In this document: in pieces, positions 1-9,883 of the stretch | Layout: the number at the start of each line of letters is the position of its first letter | Position numbering within the stretch: the first letter of the stretch is position 1 | Assembly: GCA_023389425.1 (NCBI GenBank) | Contig: JAEWEK010000044.1 | Location: 1-13,755 of the forward strand | DNA length: 13,755 nt | Source: Pseudomonadota bacterium | Lineage (GTDB): Bacteria > Pseudomonadota > Gammaproteobacteria > Burkholderiales > Burkholderiaceae_D | Direction: 5' to 3' | Notes under the pieces: model-generated | The model's database searches: none | What the model saw: only the letters and a program-made list of their open reading frames with translations | Told to the model about the DNA's origin: nothing | Program-made: the position numbers and the translations under genes

Positions 1-2721
1 TTCGAAACCCAGGTGGCCGGCGTGCGCATGCGTGCGCCGATGATGAGCATCCACACGGTCGCGGCGGGCGGCGGCTCGATCCTGCACTTCGACGGCAGCC
101 GTTACCGCGTCGGGCCCGACAGCGCCGGCGCCAACCCCGGCCCGGCCAGCTACCGGCGCGGCGGTCCGCTCGCGGTCACCGACTGCAATGTCATGCTCGG
201 CAAAATCCAGCCGCGCCATTTCCCGCGCCTGTTCGGACCGAATGCGGACCAGCCGCTCGACCTCGACACCGTGCGCGAACAGTTCACCGCGCTGGCGGAG
301 CGCATCGGCGAATCGACCGGCACGGTGCCGGCGCCCGAAGCGGTGGCCGAAGGCTTCATCCAGATCGCGGTCGGGAACATGGCCAACGCGATCAAGCAGA
401 TTTCCGTTCAGCGCGGGCATGACGTGACCGAATACGCGCTCACCAGTTTCGGCGGCGCGGGAGGCCAGCACGCCTGCCTGGTCGCGGACGCGTTGGGCAT
501 GAAGACGGTGTTCGTCCACAGTCTCGCCGGCGTGCTGTCGGCTTATGGCATGGGCCTGGCCGACCAGGGAGCGCTGCGCGAACAAGCGATCGAACGGCGC
601 CTGCGCGACATCGGCGCCGGAGACCTCGAACGGCAGCTCGATACGCTTGGAGAAGCCGCGCATTCGGAGCTGCAGGCGCAAGGCGTGGCGCCGGAGCGGA
701 TCGCGCTGCTGCGGCGGGTTCATTTGCGCTACGAAGGCACCGATTCGGCGCTGGTCGTGTCGTTCGACACCGTCGGCGCGATGAAGGAGCAATTCGAGAC
801 CGCGTACAAGCGGCGCTTTTCCTTCCTGATGCCGGCCAAGGAGCTGGTGGTCGAGGCGATCTCGGTCGAGGCGTTGGGCCACTCGGATGCGCCGCCGGAG
901 CGTACGCAGGCCTCGGTCGCACGCAATGCGCCGCTCGCGCCGAACGAAACCGTGCGGATGTTCGGCGGCGGCGAATGGCACGCTACCGGCATCCACGAAC
1001 GCGCCGACATCGGCCCTGGCGACATCGTCAAAGGCCCGGCGATCATCGCCGAGAAGAACGCGACCACGGTGGTGGAGGCTGGCTGGCAGGCCGAAGTCAC
1101 GCGCTACAGCCACCTCGTGCTGACGCGCGTGGAGGCACTGCCGCAGCGGCGCGCCATCGGCACCACCGCCGACCCGGTCATGCTCGAGATCTTCAACAAC
1201 CTGTTCATGTCGATCGCCGAGCAAATGGGCCTGCGCCTGCAGAACACGGCGTACTCGGTCAACATCAAGGAACGCCTCGATTTCAGCTGCGCCATCTTCG
1301 ACGCCGCCGGCAACCTGGTCGCGAACGCGCCGCACATGCCGGTGCACCTCGGATCGATGGGCGAAAGCATCAAGACGGTGATGAGCGCGAATGCCGGCGC
1401 CATGAAACCGGGCGACGTGTATGTGCTCAACGACCCCTATCACGGCGGAACGCACCTGCCCGATGTGACCGTGATCTCGCCGGTGTTCGACGAGGCCGGC
1501 GGCGGGATCCTGTTCTACGTCGGCTCGCGTGGGCACCATGCGGACATCGGCGGCACCACGCCCGGCTCGATGCCGCCGGACTCGGTGCACATCGAGGAAG
1601 AGGGGGTCCTGATCAACAACTTCAAGCTGGTCGACGGCTGCGACGGCGTGCTGCGCGAGGCCGAGGCGCGCGCGCTGCTGTCCGGTGCACGCTACCCGGC
1701 GCGCAATCCTGACCAGAACATGGCTGACCTGCGCGCCCAGGTGGCGGCCAACCAGAAGGGCGTGGAGGAGCTGCGCAAGATGGTCGCGCACTTCGGGCTG
1801 GACGTGGTGCGTGCCTACATGGGCCACGTGCAGGACAACGCGGAGGAAGCGGTGCGGCGCGTCATCACGGCGCTCAAGGACGGCAGCTTCGTGGTAGAGC
1901 TGGACAACGGCGCGCGCATCCAGGCCGCAATTCGGGTCGACCGCGATGCGCGCAGCGCGGAGATCGATTTCACAGGCACCTCCGCCCAGCTGCGGAACAA
2001 CTTCAATGCGCCGTCGGCGGTGTGCATGGCGGCCGTGCTGTATGTGTTCCGCACGCTGGTCGACGACGACATCCCGCTCAACGCGGGCTGCCTCAAACCG
2101 CTCAAGGTCATCATCCCGCCTGGCTCGATGCTCAATCCGGATTATCCGGCCTCGGTGGTGTCGGGTAACGTGGAGACATCGACCTGCATCACCAACGCCT
2201 TGTACGGCGCGCTCGGCGTGATGGCGGCGTCGCAGGGCACCATGAACAACTTCACCTTCGGGAACGCGAAGTACCAGTACTACGAGACGATCAGCGGCGG
2301 CTCGGGCGCGGGCGAGGGCTTCGATGGCACCGACGTGGTGCAGACCAATATGACCAACTCGCGCCTGACGGATCCGGAAATCCTCGAGTTCCGCTTCCCG
2401 GTGCGGCTGGAAAGCTACGAGATCCGCGCGGGCTCGGGCGGGGCGGGGCGCTGGCACGGCGGCAACGGCGGCGTGCGCAAGGTACGCTTCCTCGAGCCCA
2501 TGACGGCGGCGATACTGTCGAACAATCGGGTCTACGCCCCGTTCGGCATGGCCGGCGGCGAGCCCGGCGCGCGCGGTGCGAACTACGTCGTCCGGACCGA
2601 CGGGCACGTCGAGGATCTAGGGCATATCGGCAAGGTCGGCATGGCCGCCGGCGACGTGTTCGTCATCGAGACGCCGGGCGGAGGCGGGTACGGCGCCCGA
2701 CGAACGCTCGCGCATCCCTAG
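1..2721 (+). CDS. 5-oxoprolinase / hydantoinase A-B fusion protein, 5' end missing
   Basis: ATP-dependent 5-oxoprolinase (5-oxo-L-proline to L-glutamate) or a close N-methylhydantoinase relative, expected in the cytoplasm. The frame is open from base 1, and 906 codons are visible before TAG. Family members have about 1,200-1,290 residues, so roughly 300 N-terminal residues lie upstream. Visible residues 1 to about 290 are the rest of the HyuA (ASKHA-fold) half, with HTVAAGGGS near residue 18, GPDSAGANPGPASYRRGGP near 38 and FGGAGGQHA near 150. The HyuA C-terminal subdomain follows (GPAIIAEKNATTVV near 345). The HyuB half starts near residue 391 (DPVMLEIFNNLF) and contains NDPYHGGTHLPD and GSRGHHADIGGTTPGSMPP. 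Sequence similarity to mammalian OPLAH is easy to see in the HyuA half. The gene is intact to its stop, which overlaps the stop of the convergent gene. The A-B fusion favours 5-oxoprolinase over the two-subunit hydantoinases, but substrate cannot be fixed without the N-terminus and experiment. Confidence 0.9.
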   Translation, partial: FETQVAGVRMRAPMMSIHTVAAGGGSILHFDGSRYRVGPDSAGANPGPASYRRGGPLAVTDCNVMLGKIQPRHFPRLFGPNADQPLDLDTVREQFTALAERIGESTGTVPAPEAVAEGFIQIAVGNMANAIKQISVQRGHDVTEYALTSFGGAGGQHACLVADALGMKTVFVHSLAGVLSAYGMGLADQGALREQAIERRLRDIGAGDLERQLDTLGEAAHSELQAQGVAPERIALLRRVHLRYEGTDSALVVSFDTVGAMKEQFETAYKRRFSFLMPAKELVVEAISVEALGHSDAPPERTQASVARNAPLAPNETVRMFGGGEWHATGIHERADIGPGDIVKGPAIIAEKNATTVVEAGWQAEVTRYSHLVLTRVEALPQRRAIGTTADPVMLEIFNNLFMSIAEQMGLRLQNTAYSVNIKERLDFSCAIFDAAGNLVANAPHMPVHLGSMGESIKTVMSANAGAMKPGDVYVLNDPYHGGTHLPDVTVISPVFDEAGGGILFYVGSRGHHADIGGTTPGSMPPDSVHIEEEGVLINNFKLVDGCDGVLREAEARALLSGARYPARNPDQNMADLRAQVAANQKGVEELRKMVAHFGLDVVRAYMGHVQDNAEEAVRRVITALKDGSFVVELDNGARIQAAIRVDRDARSAEIDFTGTSAQLRNNFNAPSAVCMAAVLYVFRTLVDDDIPLNAGCLKPLKVIIPPGSMLNPDYPASVVSGNVETSTCITNALYGALGVMAASQGTMNNFTFGNAKYQYYETISGGSGAGEGFDGTDVVQTNMTNSRLTDPEILEFRFPVRLESYEIRAGSGGAGRWHGGNGGVRKVRFLEPMTAAILSNNRVYAPFGMAGGEPGARGANYVVRTDGHVEDLGHIGKVGMAAGDVFVIETPGGGGYGARRTLAHP

Positions 2722-4352
2722 CTTGCCTGCGTGCCGATACCGTACTTGCGCCGGGTCGCGTTGTACTCATTGAGCAGCGGCTGCAAGCGTGGGTGATCCG
2801 GCGCCTGCTCGCGGATCTTCTCCAGCTGCTGGTGGCACAGTTCGCCCATCGGATGCTCCCATCCGAGCTCATTCAGCTGGCGCAGGATGCCGCCGGCGAC
2901 CGCCATCATCACCTTCATGCTCTGCGGCGCCATATGCAGTGCCTCGAGCAGCGTCTGGACCGCGCCGCGCATATCGCCCATATTGCGCTTCTCGTCGGCC
3001 ACGCCGAGCAGGACTTGCGCCTGGGTGTTGAGCTGCTCGCCGATCGCACGCGCCAGGTCCGGACGGCCGGCCTTGGCGAAAACCTCCATCGCCTGCCCGG
3101 TCGTGACCTCGCTGTGCACGTCGTTGAGCACGGCCAGCATCACGTCCGACGCTTCGCCATCGAGCTTGTTGGCGAGGCAGGAGCGCGACAGCGCGACTTT
3201 CAGGTTCGCCGTCAGCCCGGTCGCCGCGCGCACGCCGCCGGCCGCGACCTTGAGATCGCTGGCGGCGGCGATGCCGTTGCCGGCCGCCTCGTGCATCAGC
3301 GCCGTGGCATAGGACTTGCAGACCTCCATCGCCGGGTTCCCGCGGAACGCTTTTTCAAGGTCGCGCAGCACAGCGGTGGCCTGCTCGCCATCGCCCTTCT
3401 TCGCCAGCGCGTGCACGAGGTGGACATGGTCCTCCGGCGTGCGAAATTCCGAATAACGTGCCTTGGCGACCACCTGCTTGAGCGACTTCTCGGCGGTTGC
3501 GGGATCATTCGCGTCCAGCGCCACTTCGCCCAGCTTGCGCAAGCGGCGGATCACGTGCGGCGAAATGGCGACGGCCTGCTCCAGCGCTTCCTTGGCCCTG
3601 GCCGGCGTGCCCTGCGCCTCGTGGCACTTGGCCAGCAGGTCGTAGGCGCCCATCAGTTCGGGATTGGCCTTGATGAGCGCTTCCAGCGATGCCCGCGCCT
3701 CGTCGATGCGGCCGAGCGAGAACATGGTGCGCGCCATCCCGAGATGGGCCCAGCCCAGCGGCCGTGTGTCGAGAATGGCGCGATAGACTTGTTCGGCCTC
3801 GGCGAATTCCTTCAGATTGACGTGCAGCTCGGCGCGCAGGCGGGCGAAATCGGTGGCATAACGCGGATGCGCCGCCTCGGCCTTGGCGCAGGCGCGGATC
3901 GCTTCGCGCAGGTCGCCCTTGCCGATCAGCTGGAACACGGGCAGGAAGGCGACGCGCCGCTCCAGCGCGCGGTTGACCCGCTGCACCAGCGTGTCGACCG
4001 TGAAGGGTTTGAGGATGTAGTCGGTCGGCTGCAGCTCGGCCGCGCCCAGCACCTTGCTGTACACGGCTTCGGAGGTCAGCATGATGAAGATGGTCAGCAG
4101 GCCGATCAGGCGATGGTGGCGCAGGTCCTCCAGCAGTTGCTGGCCGTCCTGGCCTTCGGCGCTGCCGCCCAGGTCGTATTCGCACAGGATGATGTCGTAG
4201 GAACGCCGCATCAGCTGCTTGACCGCGGTGCCGGCGTTGACGGCGTATTCGACCTTGCTGATGCCGGCCTGGCCCAGCATGTTCTGGATGCTGCCGCGCA
4301 TGCCGGGGTTGGGGTCGATGACCAGCACCGACAAATGACTGTTCTGTTGCAT
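2718..4352 (-). CDS. Receiver-domain (CheY-like) protein with TPR repeats, atypical phospho-acceptor
   Basis: A 544-residue cytoplasmic signalling protein. Residues 8-130 form a receiver domain: VLVID (D13), MLTSE (T93) and DYILKPF (K115) match the conserved Asp, Thr and Lys of CheY. The phospho-acceptor position reads Glu (E58 in IILCEYDLG), and the second residue of the usual acidic pair is Pro14. Residues about 140-300 look like TPR helix pairs (for example EFAEAEQVYRAILDTRP, RIDEARASLEALIKANP and TPARAKEALEQAVAISP). Residues 300-544 are further helical repeats with no DNA-binding or enzymatic output, so the output is probably protein-protein contact. The start at 4352 is chosen because MQQNSH directly precedes the receiver fold, AGGGAG sits 4 bases upstream, and a promoter -10 lies at 4416-4421. 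An in-frame ATG at 4430 lies upstream of that -10. No histidine kinase is adjacent. The partner and pathway are unknown. Confidence 0.88.
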   Translation of the reverse strand: MQQNSHLSVLVIDPNPGMRGSIQNMLGQAGISKVEYAVNAGTAVKQLMRRSYDIILCEYDLGGSAEGQDGQQLLEDLRHHRLIGLLTIFIMLTSEAVYSKVLGAAELQPTDYILKPFTVDTLVQRVNRALERRVAFLPVFQLIGKGDLREAIRACAKAEAAHPRYATDFARLRAELHVNLKEFAEAEQVYRAILDTRPLGWAHLGMARTMFSLGRIDEARASLEALIKANPELMGAYDLLAKCHEAQGTPARAKEALEQAVAISPHVIRRLRKLGEVALDANDPATAEKSLKQVVAKARYSEFRTPEDHVHLVHALAKKGDGEQATAVLRDLEKAFRGNPAMEVCKSYATALMHEAAGNGIAAASDLKVAAGGVRAATGLTANLKVALSRSCLANKLDGEASDVMLAVLNDVHSEVTTGQAMEVFAKAGRPDLARAIGEQLNTQAQVLLGVADEKRNMGDMRGAVQTLLEALHMAPQSMKVMMAVAGGILRQLNELGWEHPMGELCHQQLEKIREQAPDHPRLQPLLNEYNATRRKYGIGTQAS

Positions 4353-4415
4353 CTCACTCCCTGGGACGACCGCCTCGCGCCCTCGCCGCGCGCATCCGGT
4401 TTCCTTTCTCCCACT

Positions 4416-4444
4416 ACAATACCGTTTCACGGGTGAAAGGGCAA
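4416..4444 (-). promoter_or_regulatory. Sigma70-type promoter of the receiver-TPR gene with operator-like inverted repeat
   Basis: Read on the minus strand, TTGCCC (4439-4444) and TATTGT (4416-4421) each match 4 of 6 consensus bases and are exactly 17 bases apart. The predicted transcript start is near 4409, giving a leader of about 57 bases to the ATG at 4352. The spacer holds a perfect inverted repeat, TTTCAC-GG-GTGAAA (4425-4438), where a repressor could sit. This is inferred from pattern only. Confidence 0.5.
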
Positions 4445-4484
4445 CTTTACAGAGGGGCGGCCGGGCGGGAAGGGGGCGACGCTG

Positions 4485-4490
4485 TATAAT
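4485..4490 (+). promoter_or_regulatory. Candidate -10 box of the purL promoter (TATAAT)
   Basis: A perfect TATAAT, 52 bases before the purL ATG, gives a predicted start near 4497. There is no recognisable -35 hexamer at 16-18 bases (the area is CGGGCG-like), so the promoter may need an activator. A short inverted repeat ATAGC-GG-GCTAT (4489-4500) overlaps the -10 and the start site and could be an operator, but 5-bp arms can arise by chance. No E. coli-type PurR operator was seen. Confidence 0.4.
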
Positions 4491-4542
4491 AGCGGGCTAT
4501 CTTCCACCCGCAGCACCGCTGCATCAACCGACTGTCCAAGCC

Positions 4543-8562
<4,020 letters not shown>

Positions 8563-8580
8563 GCTGCATCTGCCGCAAAC

Positions 8581-8610
8581 AAAGGCGCTTCTCCGGAGGC
8601 GCTTTTTTTT
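8581..8610 (+). terminator. Rho-independent terminator of purL
   Basis: An 11-bp stem pairs 8581-8591 with 8596-8606, with two G-U wobbles and a TCCG tetraloop. The 3' arm runs into eight T residues (8603-8610). It begins 18 bases after the purL stop and is the clearest terminator in the window. Confidence 0.92.
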
Positions 8611-8621
8611 CACGGAAATTT

Positions 8622-8798
8622 AAGGCGCTGTCTGCGTTCAGTGTTGACTTAAGCGCGGCGCCCCGGCGCAGGCCGGGACCGATACTGAGCATATTGGATC
8701 GCGGCTGCGGCGAGAACGGCAGGCACGCACACTCAACATGGGTTCCGGCCTGCGCCGGAACGACGAATTACTTTCAACACTTAACGCAGACAACGACA
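8622..8798 (-). repeat. Quasi-palindromic interspersed repeat, copy 1 (MITE/BIME-like, complete)
   Basis: An element of about 175 bp. Its ends carry a 19-bp inverted repeat with one mismatch (TGTCTGCGTTCAGTGTTGA at 8629-8647, its complement at 8774-8792). Inside is a second inverted pair, 8661-8680 against 8741-8760 (17 of 20 match). Each arm of that pair is itself a REP-type hairpin, CCGGC-GCAG-GCCGG. The reverse complement matches copy 2 (from 13506) at about 90% over 130 bases, counted by eye. Minus is assigned relative to copy 2 as plus. It lies between the purL terminator and the next gene and encodes nothing apparent. It fills most of the 346-base gap between purL and the secreted protein. 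A TTGACG at 8802-8807 just outside has no good -10 partner. Confidence 0.85.
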
Positions 8799-8895
8799 AA
8801 TTTGACGGATTCCCGGGCTGAGCCGGCACAAGCGCCGCGTGCCACGCCTATCGCATCATGGCTGTGGTCGCCAGCGCCTCGCTGCGCGCCACTTC

Positions 8896-8902
8896 AAGGA
8901 GA
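8896..8902 (+). promoter_or_regulatory. Ribosome binding site that fixes the start of the secreted protein
   Basis: AAGGAGA is a near-perfect Shine-Dalgarno sequence 6 bases before the ATG at 8909. It selects that ATG over the in-frame ATG at 8858, which has no such site and would add 17 residues before the signal peptide. Confidence 0.85.
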
Positions 8903-8908
8903 ATTGCC

Positions 8909-9730
8909 ATGACGATTGGTTCATCGCTATCCCGACTGTCGATTGTTGCCGCCGCGCTCGCCGCGTTTGCCCTGCTGCATGCGGGACCCGTTGCTGCGCA
9001 GGAAGCCAATCCGCCCGCCACCACCATCCTCGATGCCTGCGTCGATGACAGCGGCAACTGGCGCTACTTCGGCGTCACCGCCGTCTTGCCGCAGAACCCG
9101 CAAGCATCGGTCGCCGTCGATTTCTGGCTGCAGAACCAAACCTCGCGGGCCGGCAGCGCCAAGACCGTCAAACTCGGGAAGGGCAGCGATCCCTTGCGTT
9201 CCGGCGACGTCCAGCTGGTGCCGTTTGATGTCGAGGCGACGCCGCTGACCCTTGGCACGGTCAGCGGACAGGCGAAAGTCAAGGTCGGCGGCACGCTGGC
9301 CGCGGTCACCCAATCGTCCGAGATGATCACGCCAATGTGCGGCTGCAAGCCGACGGGTTGCGTGCGCACGCGCGGCTATTGGGGCAACAAGCCAAACGTG
9401 CAGTGGCCGGGTGGCTGGTATCGCGCGATGAATTTCTACGGCAGCGGCATGAGCCACCAGCAGATCCTCGATGCGCCGGCGAAAGGCAATGGCTACCTGA
9501 TCCTGGCGGCGCAATTCATCACCGCCGTGCTTAACCGCAATGCCGGCGCTTCGGCGCCGCAGGGCGTGCAGGACGTGATGGCGGCCACCCGCGCCTGGCT
9601 CATCAGCGGCACCAACCTGGATACCTGTACCGCGCCGGGCGCCTGCGGCCAGCAAAAGACCTGGGCGGCCGTGCTCGACGTCTACAACAACGGCGACTAT
9701 CCAAACGCACCGCCGCACTGCAGCGATTAG
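8909..9730 (+). CDS. Secreted protein with a C-terminal 'RTRGYWGN...' (GYW) module, function unknown
   Basis: 273 residues. The N-terminus is a Sec signal peptide (hydrophobic stretch 11-25, likely cleavage at VAA|Q31), so the mature protein is periplasmic or secreted. Residues about 35-140 look like a beta-rich domain of alternating polar and hydrophobic strands. Residues about 150-273 resemble a module seen in many bacterial exported proteins that begins R-T-x-G-Y-W-K-x-H-P and ends near N-N-G...G-P-x-H-C. Here it reads CVRTRGYWGNKPNVQWPG, then QQILDAPAKGNGYLILAAQFITAVLN, and ends VYNNGDYPNAPPHCSD. The role of this module is not known to me. Seven Cys in the mature protein (44, 144, 146, 151, 240, 246, 271) suggest disulfides. 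There is no PEP-CTERM or other sorting tail and no enzyme motif. It lies upstream of the TonB receptor in the same direction, but an extended hairpin separates them, so co-transcription is uncertain. Confidence 0.8.
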   Translation: MTIGSSLSRLSIVAAALAAFALLHAGPVAAQEANPPATTILDACVDDSGNWRYFGVTAVLPQNPQASVAVDFWLQNQTSRAGSAKTVKLGKGSDPLRSGDVQLVPFDVEATPLTLGTVSGQAKVKVGGTLAAVTQSSEMITPMCGCKPTGCVRTRGYWGNKPNVQWPGGWYRAMNFYGSGMSHQQILDAPAKGNGYLILAAQFITAVLNRNAGASAPQGVQDVMAATRAWLISGTNLDTCTAPGACGQQKTWAAVLDVYNNGDYPNAPPHCSD

Positions 9731-9746
9731 CGTCTGGAATGCGGCT

Positions 9747-9787
9747 CGCGCCCCGGTCTGTTGCGAAAACAACAGGCTTCGGGCGCG
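9747..9787 (+). terminator. Extended stem-loop between secreted-protein gene and TonB receptor; possible terminator or attenuator
   Basis: Outer stem CGCGCCC (9747-9753) pairs with GGGCGCG (9781-9787). After a small internal loop, 9755-9763 pairs with 9770-9778 (core CTGTTG/CAACAG, with wobbles) around a CGAAAA loop. That gives about 16 pairs in all, starting 16 bases after the secreted-protein stop. No T run follows, so it is not a standard intrinsic terminator. It could instead protect a 3' end. Confidence 0.45.
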
Positions 9788-9822
9788 TTGCTTGTCGTCA
9801 CGTGGTGGTCATATTCGAATCC

Positions 9823-9828
9823 TATAGT
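9823..9828 (+). promoter_or_regulatory. Weak candidate -10 of the TonB receptor gene
   Basis: TATAGT matches 5 of 6 bases of the -10 consensus, 56 bases before the receptor ATG. No matching -35 lies at 16-18 bases. An 8-bp palindrome ATTCGAAT sits just upstream at 9813-9820. Low confidence. Confidence 0.25.
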
Positions 9829-9883
9829 TTCCGGAATTTCACTTGTTGTTCCTGAAACCTTCGAAGAGACCGACCTCCTTTCC

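Noticed and set aside
4353..4430. Longer start (ATG at 4430) for the receiver-TPR protein
   Set aside because: It would add 26 Arg/Gly-rich residues before the receiver fold, lies upstream of the predicted -10, and has no better ribosome site than the ATG at 4352.
2793..4436. Plus-strand open frame of about 550 codons opposite the receiver-TPR gene
   Set aside because: The minus-strand protein has a receiver fold, TPR pattern, ribosome site and promoter. The plus frame shows no domain and is a shadow.
9792..9812. Pho-box-like pair TTGTCGT and TGGTCAT upstream of the TonB receptor
   Set aside because: Each half matches 5 of 7 bases, but the starts are 14 bases apart instead of 11. It is too weak to support PhoB control, although it would fit the phosphatase.
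9761..9883. Upstream in-frame TTG extension of the TonB receptor
   Set aside because: It begins inside the intergenic hairpin and would bury the signal peptide behind 41 residues. The ATG at 9884 gives a normal signal peptide.
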